Assembly (NCBI RefSeq): GCF_000002425.4
Contig: NC_037253.1
Coordinates: forward strand, 10,220,567-10,284,566
DNA: 64,000 bases
Source: Physcomitrium patens
Lineage: Eukaryota > Streptophyta > Bryopsida > Funariales > Funariaceae
Reading direction: 5' to 3'
Part shown: positions 44,174-57,627 of the stretch, piece by piece
Layout of the letters: every line of letters begins with the position of its first letter
How positions within the stretch are numbered: position 1 is the stretch's first letter
Program-made: the position numbers and the translations under genes
The notes under the pieces: generated by a model
Database searches by the model: none
The model's input: only the letters and a program-made list of their open reading frames with translations
What the model was told of the DNA's origin: nothing

Positions 44174-44990
44174 GGTTAAATAATATTTACGAGGGCGCTG
44201 CACAATTAGGAGTGGGACTATGTAGAATAGGTAAATAAATTTTTTGGTAAGTTATTAGTTGATTATTAACAACCTTTAGAATTAGACTTATGGTTAGGTA
44301 GTTTAGTTGGTAATAGTAAATTGTTAGAGGAACAAATGGTTAAAAATTCAAATGGTCATAATCTTTGGAATCTGTTGGCCAACGATCCATCTTTTAGTAG
44401 GATAAAGAGGTTGAGAAGTGAGAGATCGGGGCTAGACTTTGAGACTCGTAAGCCGAAGAGAAGCTTGGTGCTACCTCTTTATTTTCTTTGTTTTTATTAT
44501 TTGCTTATGAAGAATTATGATTGAGAAAAATATTGTTGAAACTGTGATTAGAATATTATAGAATATAACTTTGGACTGACCGTTTTGGAGAAAATCTTTG
44601 ACCTTGAGAATTGAGATTATCGAATTGTGTTGTATTAAGTAAAGATATTGAATTCTATATGATGAATTGAGAAACTGAATATAATAGTAAGCTAGAGATC
44701 AATAATTGAATATATATAAACCACAAAGAAAGTAAGTGGGAGATGAACTGATAAGAATATAGAAGTATTGTTGAATTAATAGTCATAGAATGGATTATGT
44801 GTTGAATTAAGATGGAAGTAATAAGCCTTGATGTTTTGTAGTTTGATAATTGATTTCAGATAGTTAGAATACAATCAATTATGACACTAACAGACCCAAT
44901 TCATATAACCAGTCTTTCCCTGTATTCCAACCCACCTCTATTAGTTCAATGGCTTTGGTATATTGAAGCTTGAACATAACGAGAACAACA
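44174..44990 (+). other. Probable 3' end or LTR of element V
   Basis: It begins near TGTTGAGG (44168) and ends with GAGAACAACA (44990), where RNase H sequence of element G starts. The TGTTG/CAACA ends would suit an LTR, but no second copy is present to prove it. It holds one short open frame (44321-44524) that I do not recognise. Confidence 0.35.
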
Positions 44991-45607
44991 CTTTGCATTA
45001 GGAGCATTTTTTTCATAATATGGAAAAGATAGCAAACTTCATCCAATTGCATTCCATTCTAGAAAATTTTCAATAATAAAAATTAACTACAAAATCTACA
45101 ATAAAGAGCTATTTGCAATTATAGATTCTTTTTAAGAATTTTGCCACTTTCTTGAAGGTGCCTCTCATCAAGTGATTGTATATATAAATCACAAGAATCT
45201 TGAATATTTCATGTCAAACTGAGTATTGAATCGTTGCTAAGCACATTCGAGTATATCTTTATCATGATTTGACTTCGCGTTAAGATACGGAAGCCAAAAA
45301 GAATCATCAAAAATATTATTAAGATATTTCTACCTTGAATCAAAAGAAGACAAGATAGCATATGATCAACAATGCACAATCTTTTTAAAACCTGAGCAAT
45401 TTCATCTTCAAGCAATCAATATATCAATGCATGTGGATTTATTATTTCTCAATTAGGTTCATAAAGCCTTAACCATAGACCATCTTGTTCTTAATTTCAA
45501 ACGTCTTGCTAACAACCTTCCTAAAGAGTCTTCTAAATTGAAGTATGAAGACAACCTCTTGTTCTTTGAAGAACGAGTGTTCATTCTTGAAGGGCCAACT
45601 CACTTAC
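44991..45607 (+). pseudogene. RNase H and connection region of element G
   Basis: Chromodomain-lineage pol, first half. It shows [43 protein letters not shown] and LEYFMS, then the segment before the integrase finger (KYEDNLLFFEERVF). It is interrupted by element Y; the frame resumes at 54335 with VLQICHDF. Everything upstream of RNase H is missing. Several stops. Confidence 0.75.
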
Positions 45608-45611
45608 ACGT

Positions 45612-46989
45612 TGTCATGTTGTAACACGACTATATGGTGAAAATATAAATAAAAAAGATTTTATTAATATTTAGTCATCTTGATTGATAAGAGCTCAAGA
45701 CAATTTAGAAAGGCTTTATAAAAGGTTTTAGAGTATTTTCTTGTCTTGATAGCTAGTAGATAAAAGCTTGTCATTAAATTCTCTTTCTAGATTATAGAAA
45801 CTATTTTACCACTTCAGAAAGGCCATAAATTAGTAAAAACAAGGTAGATAAAGTAAAAAAATGAAATGGTAGATAATGAGGTGAAGTTGAGGATAGGAAA
45901 GTGCTGAAAAACCTCTGGGATAAGTACGATTAATATCCAGAAGACGACCGTTTGTGGGTCAGAGTCGAAACCAAATCTCTATCCACTAAAATAGTTGCTT
46001 AGGGCAAAGTAAGGAGGCATTTGGAGATCGGGATTTGGGATCGGAGAGCTAGCTTCAAGCTCCTTCTAAAGGTATAAGACTTAGTTTCATAGGATTTGGA
46101 AGGACTTTGCAATCATTATTCAAAGTCAATGTTTGTATTGGTGATTTGGATTTTTTACAATAAAGTTAGGACTAATACTCTTGACTGTTTTGTAAAATTG
46201 GAGAAACATCTTCAATTGAAATTTTAGAGGTGTCTAGATGGTTGAGTATGCCAAGTGTATGCAAAAATTTGTATTAATCAAATGGTACGAATAGAAGATA
46301 TTTGATCATTAGTGTAAAGAAGTATCAAAAGTTGGCAGATTGGGGTTGTTTAGGATTTCTACAATATTTGGAGATCTACCAACTAGAATAAGGTGAATTT
46401 TAGTGTAGTAAGTCGAAGACTTAAAGGCACAGCTGCACACAAAGTTTGAATGAGAATTAACAATTAAAGAAGGAGAAATTGTAATTCAAATTTTATCATC
46501 AACTTTTTAGGCACCGGTCAAGGGACATCAGTGTGGATTTATGGCGTTTTCTTGCAATCTATAAGTTGGATTGGATTGAAACTTCCTGAGCATTTAGAAG
46601 AATTGCAAAGACTTTAGTGGCACAAGTTTTATAACAATCAGATGGTCAGATTGAGAATTGTAGCTTGCCGAAGCTCGCTGTTTAGGATTAGGGTTTAAAA
46701 ATTAAAAAATTAAAAATTAAAAATTAAAAAAAAAAATAATACGAATAAAAAAATAAAATAAAAATAGCAAAGTAAAATTTTTTTTTTTACTTATAATAGC
46801 TTAAAGTTATTAAAAATAGTATTTCAAAGTACTTTGTATTGGGATTAAGCTTTTATATTGAAATCCGAAATAATTTATATTTAGATGGTTGAAATCCAAT
46901 AGACTACTTGGATACTTGCAAAACATTGTGTTATCTTCTATAGCCAAATTCTCGGTGCATTCTCAAGCAAGATAACACATAATACGACA
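45612..46989 (+). repeat. 5' LTR of element Y
   Basis: 1,378 bp. The first 60 bases match the starts of the LTRs at 441 (minus strand) and 5312. Near the end there is an A-rich block with repeated AAAATTAA. It ends CACATAATACGACA. Confidence 0.9.
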
Positions 46990-47059
46990 TAAGTAGTGAA
47001 CCCGACGTGAAGGTTTGAAGTAGGAGGTATTGAAATTCGTTTATTTTTATTTTTATTTT

Positions 47060-48130
47060 ATGGAGAACGAGAATAAAAATTTTGAAGGAGCTTTGGGAAG
47101 AACTTCAAGTAGAGCTTGTAGTGGAGTTTTTTTTAAAAGACAAGGTATGTATATGAATCCATCCATTACTAGTATGTTTCAAGCCTTATTATTATCTATG
47201 CTGTAACAGCAAAGCAATGATCGCAAAGAAGCTTTAGCAACCAAAGCATTGCAAGCAGTTGTCAATAAAATTGATCAATTTGATGGAAGGAATATTTCAA
47301 ATTATTTAAGATGTTATGTTCGGAAAATGGAATTAAATTGGGTTTTTGAGAAGAAGATGGTTGAATTATTTGGACTTGCCATGATACCGCAGATAAGAGA
47401 GCATATTACATGAATTATGGAACATTATGGAAATTCATGGGAGATTTTTTTACATGCATTAATAGACGAATATTTCTTGGAGGATACTAATTGTGTTACT
47501 AAGAAAATATTTTTAGAATGGATTGAGCAGCCTAATAAAAAATTACAAGAAACAGAGCTACTAAGAAAATTTGAGAGACAATATTCTCAATTATCGAAGG
47601 TAGAAAAACTAACATTAGAGCCGAACAAGGTTGAATTATTTCTTCAAGCTGCTAATAGAGAATTACAAGGAAAATTGGAGTTGCTTCTTGAAGACAAAGA
47701 AGAAGATGAAGGATTGACAACAAAGTGGAAAAATTTTGAAAATGCGGTAGATTTGCTTCTAAAAATAGAAAAAATGAAGGATAAGAGTAATATTCCAAAA
47801 GTAGTAGAAGCACCTAAAATTCCAATACATACAACACAACCAACAATGCCTACTGTTCAACCTTCAATATCTTTATCAAAGAAAGGAGATATGGGAATTG
47901 AAGAAATTATACGTGGAATGCGAGATCTTCAAATCAAATTGACAAGACTTGAAGAAAATACTTCTATAAAAAATTTGAAGAATGTTTCAAAACAAGAATA
48001 TGTACAAAGATGTATCTAGTGTAATGATGCTTCACATATTAGGAATAATTGCAATGAATTTAATAATATGGTACAGTAAGGAATTATTTACTAGAAAGAT
48101 GGAAAGATTGCATTAAAGGATACAAAGGAT
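47060..48130 (+). pseudogene. gag of element Y
   Basis: From ATG 47060 (MENENKNFEGAL). The matrix/capsid part includes DQFDGRNISNYLRCY, IMEHYGNSWEIF and KLTLEPNKVELFLQAA (open 47417-48019). A zinc knuckle follows at about 48008-48051 (C-x2-C-N-D-A-S-H-x4-C) in which a TAG stands between the first two cysteines. Other stops are TAA near 47206 and TGA near 47412. No similarity by eye to the gag of A-G. Confidence 0.75.
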
Positions 48131-48655
48131 CTCCTTCAAACCAATTTTGGCAAGGGAGGTATGAGAGCATTGATTCAAGATTATTTAATAGAATATAGAA
48201 TAGTAACATGAGAGAGTGCAAGTTATGGTGGTAGAGTAGATGATGACTTTGGTAGAAGTATAGAAACTAGTGAATTTTGGGCTTCTGCCATTTCTACAAT
48301 GTAAAAAAGAAAAATGCCTCAGGAAGTGTTATTGAGGACTACAGCTACAATACAAGGTGCAACAGGTTGGGAAGATCCTGTTGACTCTCTTTCAGTTCAT
48401 GCATATATTGCTAAGAGCCAACATGAAGCTTTGATGGAAGAAAAGAAACGATGAAATTTTGATGATACAAGAATAGGAAATTTTTCTAAGAGACAAACTC
48501 GAGGAGACAAGGCTTGTGAGGCAGCTTCATAAGAATTACCTATAAAGGATACTTCAGCATCATTGGAAGAAAAAACAAAGGAGACAAAAGATAATGGTAA
48601 GTCAATTACTTATAAGTGACTTTTTCATATTGAAGGGGCAACAAATTTAAAAAGG

Positions 48656-49444
48656 ATGTTAGAAGAACGTATATTAAATGCTAAGGTGGAATTCACATTG
48701 AAAGAAATTTTAGAAATTACAAAGAAGGAGTTTCATGATGTTATCATTAATAGTATTAAGCAAAAGAGGCAATTAATGGGTGAAGCTGGAATGAGTCATG
48801 CTATTGTTGCAAGATTATGTAAAGATGAAGAAGAGGTTGATAATAGTTACAAGCAATCAACAAATGAAAAGAATGGATATAATCAACGAGTACGTTTCAA
48901 AGATTATAGTGATAAGGAAATAGAAGCTTCAAGCAATTATACTCGAAAGCATTGGGCAAGGGTAACTACTGAAGTATTGGTGAAAGTAGGAAATATAGAA
49001 GAACCAATTGTTGCTTTAGTTGACCATGGTTTTGAAATAAATCTTATGTCTAAAGATCTTTATAAGAAGTGAAAATGGCCAATTGATATGGAACATGGAT
49101 GGGCAATACGAGCAGCTAATAACACACGAGGCAAATTATATGGAGCTTATCCAGATGTTAAAATTTGGATTAGAGATGTTGCGACAGAATAACATTTCTC
49201 TATTCAAGATACAACATCTTATCCATTGATTTTAGGACAACCTTATATTACGGCAACACGGATGGAAACAAAAGTACTTAACAATAGTTTTGCTTATGCA
49301 AAGATATGTAGTGAAGATGAAAGGAAAGCTGTACAATTTCTAACAGTACCTCCTAATTATGAACAAAATCGAGATAGGTTGAGGGAGAAACCATTGCCAA
49401 GGGTTGTTGAAGAGTTTAAGGATTTTGAGGAAATACCAGTATAA
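48656..49444 (+). pseudogene. Protease region of element Y
   Basis: Contains a retropepsin-like segment (EEPIVALVDHGFEINLMS, about 48990-49050). The expected Asp-Ser/Thr-Gly has become Asp-His-Gly, so the active site is damaged. It is followed by SYPLILGQPYITATRMET (near 49217-49270), the usual C-terminal ILGQP strand. Frames are broken at 49070 and 49190. Confidence 0.7.
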
Positions 49445-49539
49445 AGCGGAATTATGGAGGTACAAAAGAGAAGGTACTCTCGCGAGATGTAGGTACTTTT
49501 GATGCGAGTTTTATTGATATTTTTGAGAATAGAAATATT

Positions 49540-51420
49540 ATGTATGAAAAAGTTGATGATTTTAAAAGAAAAGAAAGAAAAAGATTATATAGTATTGAAA
49601 GGAAATTACGCAAGTTAGAGACATTAGAAGATGATAAGAGGATTTTAGGTGTTTATGAAGAAAATGGATTAGAAGATTCTTTTAAATCAATTGCATCTAT
49701 TGGATTAGGAGATAATGATAAGATTGTGGAAATTCATTCAAGGGAGGTTTATACTATACTTGAATCTTTTCAAGTACTAGAAGTTATTGTAGAAACAAAA
49801 TATAAAACAGTAGATAAAAAGGTAAAACTTGATGCCGGACCTTTACCAGAAGATTCTAAGGAACAAATAGAAGAAGCATCAAAAGAAGAGAGTTTAAGAG
49901 ATCCAAAGAAGATTGAAAATCTGTGTACAAAAGAGACTTTTGAAGAATTGAAGATTGAATGTGATGGTTCCTTATTTCCAACAGAAATTAAATATTTTAA
50001 AAAAAAACTTACAAAACGAGGTAAATCATCTACCTTTGGGTCTCGAGAAATAGAATGTGTAGATCCTAATGTTGTTGCTACTATAGTTATCTTTATAGTA
50101 CCTCATGTACTTTGGAACTTAAAGCCAATTTTCATGTTGAGGGCACATTTACCTAAATTGGTAGAATTATTGAAAGAAAAGATGCAAATAAAAATTTTGG
50201 AGCCTTTTTTTGCTCCATATTCTAGTCTTTACTTTAAGGTGCCTAAGAAAAATGGATCATTACGTTTTATTTAAGATATGCAGCCAATGAATGCAGTAAC
50301 TATAAGAAATATAAGTATCGTATCTTTAATAGATGAGTTTGTAGAAGCGTTTGCGGGAAGGGCAATTTATTCAATAGATGATTTATATTCGGGTTATAAT
50401 CAATTTCAACTTGTACATGGGAATAGAGATCTAACAACTATGAGAATACCAGTTAGATTACTTAAAATGTATACTCTCCCACAAGGTGCTACTAACTCAA
50501 TTGCACATATGATCAATGGGATGAACAAGGTATTAAGAGACTTCATTCTTGAAAAAACTATGCCTTTTTTAGATGATGTTCCTATCAAAGGATGTAAAGA
50601 AAGAAAAAAAGATGAAACTTTAGATAAGAGAGGGTGTCACAAATATGTTGTTGATCATATACAAGATTGTGAAAAGATTTTAACTTGACTTGAAGAGGTT
50701 CATCTTACACTTTCAAGAACAAAATCTACATTTGGAGTACAGGAAGTTCTTATTATTGGACATTTGTATGGATTTTATGGCAAAAAGCTAGATCCAAGCA
50801 AAGTTGATGCAATTTGAAGGATGAAAGATTCATGTGACTCTTTAATAGAAGTACATAGGTTTTTAGGGGCTTGTGTATTTTACTGTATATAGATTCCTCA
50901 TTATACTCATCTAGCTTATCCATTGTATGAATTATTACGTAAAGATTATCAATTTAAATGGAAAAGAAAGTATACTAAAGTAATGCAGAAGCTAAAAGTG
51001 TTATTGATGACACCTCCAATTTTAAGAAGAATTGATTATGACTGTAATAGACAAGTAATTCTTATTGTGGATACTAATCCTATTGCTATTGGATGGGCTA
51101 TGGGTCAAGATGATTCAAGTGAAAATAGATTTACAGTTTGATTTAGAGCTAAAGTTTTAAGTACTCATCAACGTGCATATTCACAAGTCAAAAGAGAACT
51201 TTGGAGAGTTGTTTCGGCTATGAAAACTAAAAGGGATTATTTGATTGATGCAATAGTAGTAATTGAAACAGATTGCTTGTCATTCCTTGGAATGATTACC
51301 AATTGTTCAACGTCGGATATTACAATATTAAGTTGGATTGCTTATATTAAATCATTAAATCCAGAATTAAATATATTGCTAGAAAAGATAATTTAATAGC
51401 AGACATGCTATTTCGAGTAA
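49540..51420 (+). pseudogene. Linker, RT and RNase H of element Y
   Basis: A highly charged linker (about 49540-50000) precedes reverse transcriptase (VPKKNGSLRFI at 50240; SIDDLYSGYNQFQL; TLPQGATNSIAHM; FLDDVPIKG in place of the YxDD box). RNase H follows (VILIVDTNPIAIGWAM, about 51055-51110). Breaks are TAA at 50272 and TGA near 50686 and 50815. The FLDD box and charged linker distinguish this family from A-G. Confidence 0.75.
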
Positions 51421-52895
51421 GATATGAAAGAGAAGGTGAAATGGTTGAAGATATTGATGATGTTGGATCAAAATTCTATTCAGTATCAAATCTTAACAAA
51501 GACAAGCTATTTCTTGAAGAATTTTATGAAGAAGAATTATTGAATATTGGTCATTACTTGAATACCTTGACTAAACAAATAAAAAAAAAGACATATGGAT
51601 TTTTGCTTCAAGAAGGATTTTTATGGAAGAGACCAAAGAAAGGAATTGGAATGCCACAAAGAGTGATAAGCAATAAGGAAGAGAAACAAAAATGATTAAA
51701 GGGATTTCATGATAGTTTATAGACAGGACATAGAGGAATTTGGACTACTTTTGCTAAACTTAAGGAACGATATTGGTGGAAAAATATGTATCGAGATGTG
51801 CTCTTATTTGTAGAGTTATGTAAAATTTGTCAAGCATATTCTAATATACGACATCGAGATGGTCTTCATCGTACATATATTCTAGCTATTTATTTTAAAT
51901 AGATTATTGATTTGCTTATTATGCTAATCTAGTTAAAGCAAATGAAATATTTGGTCTTAGCTTATGAAGATTTATCAAAACAAGTAGAAAGAAGAGCATT
52001 GAGAATAAAATCTACGAAAGGAATTTGTAGATTTTTGCTTGAAGATGTTATTTGCTACTACGGATGTGTAGGAAAAATCATTGCAGATCGTGGAGAATTA
52101 AATGCATAAAAAGCTCATGAATTCTTTGAAAGATGTGGAATTAAACTATCACTGACTACTGCTTATAATCTTGAAGGAAATGCAAAAAGTAGACGTGGTC
52201 ACCCACCGATTGTGAAAGTACTAGTTAAAGCTTGTAATAGGAAGGTTAGAGAATGGCCACAACTTTTGTCATTTGCATTATAGACTGATTGAACAATTCA
52301 TAGCTCAATAATGGAATATATGCCTATTGAGCTTATGATAGGTCAAAATCTAATTATGCCAATTAAAGAAAAAGTATCAACTTGGAGTATGCTACCATGG
52401 GAAGATGGATTGATAAGAGAAGAACTTCTAGCTATTAGAATTCAATAATTAAAGCAAAGATTGGAAGATGTACAAATAGCATTAAAAAGATTAAAAAGAG
52501 CAAGGTTACAAAACAAGGCACAATTTGATAAGCAACATTGATTGAAGCCTAAAGCCATTGAAGAAGGTGATTGAGTTATGGTCTATGATAGTAGCTTAGA
52601 CAATCAACATAGTACTTTAAGGAAGTTTTCCTAACGATGGTTTGGACTGTATGTGGTAACAACTGTTCATGATAATGTAACTTACTCATTATGAGAGTTA
52701 GTTGGAAGAAGGTTAAAAATACCAATTACAGAGAAGCAAGTAAACATATTTAAACAAAGATACATAGAAATAAATATAGAAGACCTTGGTGAAGTTATAG
52801 ATATTCCTCAACAAGAAGATGAATTTTACTTGGATAGTAAAAGTGATGAAGAGGATTTGGACGAAGACTTGGAGAACATATTTTGAATCAAACAA
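51405..52895 (+). pseudogene. Integrase of element Y
   Basis: It has a zinc-finger region (HRGIWTTFAKLKERYWW...CKICQ, 51725-51840), a core segment (LEDVICYYGCVGKIIADRG, near 52040-52100) and a C-terminal part ending in an acidic tail (DSKSDEEDLDEDLENIF, to TGA 52886). Several TAG and TGA codons. No chromodomain. The minus-strand remnant at 27465-28340 is the same protein. Confidence 0.72.
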
Positions 52896-52948
52896 CTACT
52901 AGGTTATTTGGTGCATACCAGAGGATGCACAGGTTCGAAAGGAGTGGA

Positions 52949-54330
52949 TGTCATGTTATAACATGACTATATGGTGAAAATATAAATAAAAAAGATTTTA
53001 TTAATATTTAGTCATCTTGATTGATAAGAGCTCAAGACAATTTAGAAAGGCTTTATAAAAGGTTTTAGAGTATTTTCTTGTCTTGATAGCTAGTAGATAA
53101 AAGCTTATCATTAAATTCTCTTTCTAGATTGTAAAAACTATTTTACCACTTTAGAAAGGCCATAAATTAGTAAAAATAAGGTAGATGAAGTAAAAAAATG
53201 ATATGATAGATAATGAGGTGAAGTTGAGGATAGGAAAGTGCTGAAAAATCTCTAAGATAAGTAAGATTGATATCTAGAAGATGACCATTTGTGGGTCAGA
53301 GTCGAAACCAAATCTCTGGCTACTAAAATGGCTGCTTAGGGTAAAGTAAGGAGGCATTTGGAGATCGGGATTTGGGATCGGACAGCTAGCTTCAAGCTCC
53401 TTCTAAAGGTATAAGTCTTAGTTTCATAGGATTTGGAAGGACTTTGCAATCATTGTTCAAAGTCAGTGTTTGTATTGGTGATTTGGATTTTTTGCAATAA
53501 AGTTAGGACTAATACTCTTGACTGTTTTGTAAAATTGGAGAAACATCTTCAATTGGAATTTTAGAAGTGTCTAGATGGTTGAGTATGCCAAGTGCATGCA
53601 AAAATTTGTATTGATGAAATGGTACGAATAGAAGATATTTGATCATTAGTATAAAGAGGTATCAAAAGTTGGCAGATTGGGGTTGTTTAGGATTTCTACA
53701 ATATTTGGAGATCTACCAACTGGAATAAGGTGAATTTTAGTGTGGTAAGTCGAAGACTTAAAGGCACAGCTATACACAAAGTTTGAATAAAAATTAATAG
53801 TTAAAGAAGGAGAAATTACAATTCAAAGTTCATCATCAACTTTCTAGGCAGCGGTCAAGGGACATCAGTGTGGATTTATGGCGTTTTCTTGCAATCTATA
53901 AGTTGGATTGGATTGAAAATTCTTGAGCATTTAGAAGAATTGCAAAGACTTTAGTGGTAGAAGTTTTATAACAATCAAATGGTCAAATTGAGAATTATAG
54001 CTTGCCGAAGCTCGCTGTCTAGGGTTACGGTTTAAAAATTAAAAAATTAAAAATTAAAAATTAAGAAAAAAAAAAAGATAATACGAATAAAAAAATAAAA
54101 TAAAAATGACAAAGTAACAAAAGAATTTTTACTTATAATAGCTTGAAGTTATTAAAAATAGTATTTCAAAGTACTTTATGTTGGGATTAAGCTTTTAATT
54201 GAAATCCAAAATAGTTTGTATTTAGATGGTTGAAATCCATTAGACTATTTAGATACTTGCAAAACATTATTTTATCTTCCATAGCCAAATGCCAAGTGCA
54301 TTTTCAAGCAAGATAGCACATAATACGACA
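52949..54330 (+). repeat. 3' LTR of element Y
   Basis: About 1,382 bp, colinear with the 5' LTR and differing at scattered sites, many of them transitions (for example AACACGAC versus AACATGAC). It ends CACATAATACGACA, followed by ATGT. Confidence 0.9.
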
Positions 54331-54334
54331 ATGT

Positions 54335-55609
54335 TCTTCAAATATGCCATGACTTTCCTACAGCCGGACATTTTGGATTCAAGAAGATCTTGGAAATTTT
54401 TTCTAGAGATTTTTGGTGGCTTAAAATATGGAAGGATGTTAAGGAATTTGTTCTATCATGTGATACTTGTTTAAGATCAAAGAACCCTCGATATCAGCCA
54501 TATCAACTTCTTCAACCCCTTCCTATTCCATGACAATGATGGTCATCTATCTCTAAGGATTTCATTACAAATCTTCTAACATTAAGCTTATTTGATACTA
54601 TCTTTGTAGTTATTGATTGATTGACTAAGATAGCACATTTTATACCTTGTAAAAAGTCAATTATTAGTAAAGAGATTACAAGATTCTTTATTGACAATGT
54701 CTATCATTACCATGGATTGCCAAACATCATTGTATCAAATTTGAACCACAATTTGTATCAAGGTTTTGAAAGGCACTCTTTAAGATTCTTAAAATTGACA
54801 TCAACCTTTTCTTTGCCTTCTACCCTCAAATTGATGGCCAAATGGAGGGAGTCAATGAAATTCTTCAGCAACATTTGAAGTGCACCATTATTTATGACCA
54901 AGACGATCAAACTTCTTCATTGTCATTGGCGGAGTTTACATATAATAATATAATCCATGCATTTATACACCAAAGGCCTTTCTACTCAAATTATGTTCAT
55001 CATCTAAAGTTGGTATGATAGAGCCTTCAAAGTCAATAAATCTAGCTTCAAAAGAATTTGCTATGAAGATGGCTAAACTTCAAGCAACCATGAAGACTCA
55101 CCTTGAAAGGGCTTAACAATGTTATAAGCTACTAGTAGATGAATTGAGGAAGGAACATTCTATATTTTAAGTTGGTGACAAAATATGGCTTCTTTGATGC
55201 AATATAAAAAACCAACAAATTATGTGAAAAGTTATACTACCAAAGATTGAGACCATTTGTGATTTAGAAACAAATTAATAATGTAACTTATCGCTTGGAA
55301 TTACCTTCATCTATGAAGATTTATCCTATCTTTCATATTTCACTTTTAAAAAGATATAAAGAATTGAACATACCAGATCAAAGTCAACCACTGCCTCCTA
55401 TGATTGAAATCAATAATCATATTGAATTTGAGGTAGAAGAGGTATTAGATTCAAGGATAAGACATGGAAGGCTTGAATATCTGGTCCATTGGTGCGGATA
55501 TGATATCAACAATTACACATGGGAACCAGCTAGCAACCTTGTAAATGTACAAATGAAGGTTCAAAGGTTCCATCAACGACATCCATCTAGACCAAAAGTA
55601 GTAAAATAA
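54335..55609 (+). pseudogene. Integrase and chromodomain of element G
   Basis: It continues 44991-45607. The integrase finger (HFGFKKILEIFSRDFWW, CDTCLRSKNP) is followed by the core (TKIAHFIPCKKS, NVYHYHGLP, QIDGQMEGVNE) and a clean chromodomain frame at 55295-55609 ([37 protein letters not shown]). The core is frame-shifted and has stops near 54535, 54617 and 54745. Closest by eye to element C. Confidence 0.8.
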
Positions 55610-55794
55610 AGAATGGTAGCTTGTTAAAATGGCTTCACTTTAAAGATTCTTAGTTCTTAGCCTCCTAAAAAAAAAGAAGAGACAACTTCTGAAGAAGCAG
55701 TTCTTATCAAATATTTAGAATAGTATAAGTTAGTAGTTTGAGTTCACAACCATAGTCTATTTATACTCTTTTGGTCTTATCTATTTTATATGAT

Positions 55795-56148
55795 ATGAAT
55801 AATCAAGAAATAGATGCCTTACCGTTCTTACTATTTCAACCAAATAGCTTGCGAAGATGACTCTGAGATGAAGAGTTGCATGAATCACAAAGACATCAAA
55901 GGATATGTAATAATAGGTCATTAGTAATTGTCTTTGAGATAGAATCTACCTATGAAGGACGTCCAGAAGAAGTGTTTACAAGACAATTCCATATTAAAGA
56001 TAGTAAAGTTTATGCTTGGTTACAAGTAGAAGGCTTGGGGTACTATCAACGGTTATAAGGACCTATAAATCATTTACCTTGTAAAAAATAACTGGAATAT
56101 ATAGTGGACATCATGCGATAGATCTTCAATTTCTTGTGCATACACTAG
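55795..56148 (+). pseudogene. ORF3 of element G
   Basis: From ATG 55795 (MNNQEIDALPFLLFQPNS) in one frame of 117 codons with five internal stops, then RSLVIVFEIESTYEG, VYAWLQVEGLGYYQRL and GPINHLPCKK to TAG 56148. It ends just before the conserved GGAGACCTCGAAGC block and polypurine tract. Same gene as in A, B and D. Confidence 0.68.
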
Positions 56149-56198
56149 CTTGTTGCAACATTACTTCTCGGAGACCTCGAAGCTACAAGTGGAGGTGA

Positions 56199-56649
56199 TG
56201 TTATAGACATACAACTGAAGAAGGTTCCAAAAGATTCTAATAGGTTTTAGAAGGTTCTAGAAGGCTCCAAAAGATTCTAATAGGTTTTAAGATGGCTCTT
56301 GAAGGTTTTAAGAAGTTCTAAAAGGTTACAGAAGGTTTTGATAGATTCTAAGAAAGTTCTAGACAGTCATAGGAGGTCTTAGAAGATTCTAAGAGACTTT
56401 AAATGATTTAAGAACTTGCTAAAGAAGGATCTTAGGCTTGCTTTATTTTCAAGCTTCATTAAAACTTCTCAAAAAACTTCATAAGATCTAGTATATATAG
56501 GAGTCAAGGTTGAGGAGATCCTCAATCTCGACAACTCACTTCTCAAGGTTTAGCTAGGACCTTCTTGCCTTGTATTTAGTTATTTTTCTAATGTCAAGCC
56601 AATTACATTTCTTGGTCTTGAATCCTTGTCTTATATATTATATCTAACA
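56199..56649 (+). repeat. 3' LTR of element G
   Basis: 451 bp, TGTTATAGACATAC to TATATCTAACA, preceded by polypurine tract AAGTGGAGGTGA. The U3 has repeated AGAAGGTTCTAGAAGG-type words (GAAnnTTCnnGAA). TATATATA is at 56492-56499 and AATCTCGACAA at 56524-56534, 32 bp downstream. No 5' LTR of G remains. Confidence 0.8.
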
Positions 56650-57627
56650 TTGAAAGATAATTAGGATTTCTAAGATCTTTAGAAATTTATTAATTGAATT
56701 GAAATGGAAATTTTGTTTAAAGATAATAAACTTGATTTTTTATATATATTTGAAATTTAAAAATAATTGAATTGTTTAAAAAAGAGATATTGGTGCTAGA
56801 AGTTCAACATTTAGATTGGAATAGGATGGTGGCTAATATCCAATCAAATTTTAGATTTTTCTTTCTATTAGGTAAGTATAATTATCTTCAAATTTTGTAT
56901 GTTTGTTATTAACTTAGTTTTTGAAAATTATGTAAAATTTTAAGTAAGATCATTAATTTAATCAATAAATATTGAGGTTCCAAATTATACTAAGATTAAG
57001 TTGAGTTGGTTAGGTTTTGGTTAGGATTTGAATTAGGATTAGAGTTGGATTAAGATTTAGAATTTGATTATAATTTGATTATGATTTAGAATTAAATTAG
57101 GATTCAGGATTTGAATTTGAATTTACCTAAGATTTAGGTTTTTAGGTTTCTTTAGGATTTTTTTAAGGTTTGATTAAGATTAAGAATTGGACTAGAATTT
57201 ACGATTTGATTTAAGATTTATTTTGGATTTAGAGTTTAAGATTTATTTAGGATTTAGAGTTTAGGATTTGGCCTAGGATTTGATTGAAGTCTATTAGGAT
57301 TTCAACTAGAATTAAATTAGGACTTAATTAAAATTTATTTAAGATATATTTGTAATTATTCTAATATTTCTTTAAGATTTTTTAAGAATTCTTTTAAGAT
57401 TTATTGTGAATTTCTTTTAAACTCCTATAAGATTTCTTATAATTTCTTTTGTAATTTTTTAAAGATTTCTTTTGAATTTGACTAAAGCTTGCTTATCATT
57501 TTTAAGGTTTAACTAGAATTTATTTAATATTCTATTAAAATTAAGATTTTTTTGTTATAATTTATATTCTATCTTCTAAAATTAAGTGCTTGATGCATTC
57601 TTGAGTAAGACTTCATGTAATACAACA
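56650..57627 (+). mobile_element. Long LTR X, 3' part
   Basis: Matches the 40803 copy from about 41495 onward (GATTTCTAAGATCTTTAG and following) and ends CATGTAATACAACA at 57627, followed by ATGC. The first part of this LTR is missing because G abuts it. With 40803 it brackets the composite insertion in element F. Confidence 0.62.
56985..57300 (+). repeat. Degenerate TTTAGGATTT minisatellite, copy 2
   Basis: Same array type as at 41840-42095 and 60880-61400, here with words such as GATTTAGAATTTGATTA. Strand-asymmetric, G/T-rich on the plus strand. Confidence 0.7.

Larger units (their letters stand above)
45612..54330 (+). mobile_element. Long-LTR Ty3/gypsy element Y, full length (8.7 kb)
   Basis: LTRs 45612-46989 and 52949-54330 (about 1.38 kb each). 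They start TGTCATGTTRTAACA and end AATACGACA. Flanks are ACGT (45608-45611) and ATGT (54331-54334); removing the element restores the G reading frame. A polypurine tract (GAAAGGAGTGGA) precedes the 3' LTR. After the 5' LTR comes GTGAACCCGACGTG, which resembles a lysine-tRNA type primer site only loosely. Coding order is gag, protease, RT, RNase H, integrase, all with stops. LTR divergence is a few percent by eye. Confidence 0.9.

Noticed and set aside
44174..44990. Firm LTR call for element V
   Set aside because: TGTTG and CAACA ends fit, but there is no second copy, polypurine tract or target duplication to confirm it.
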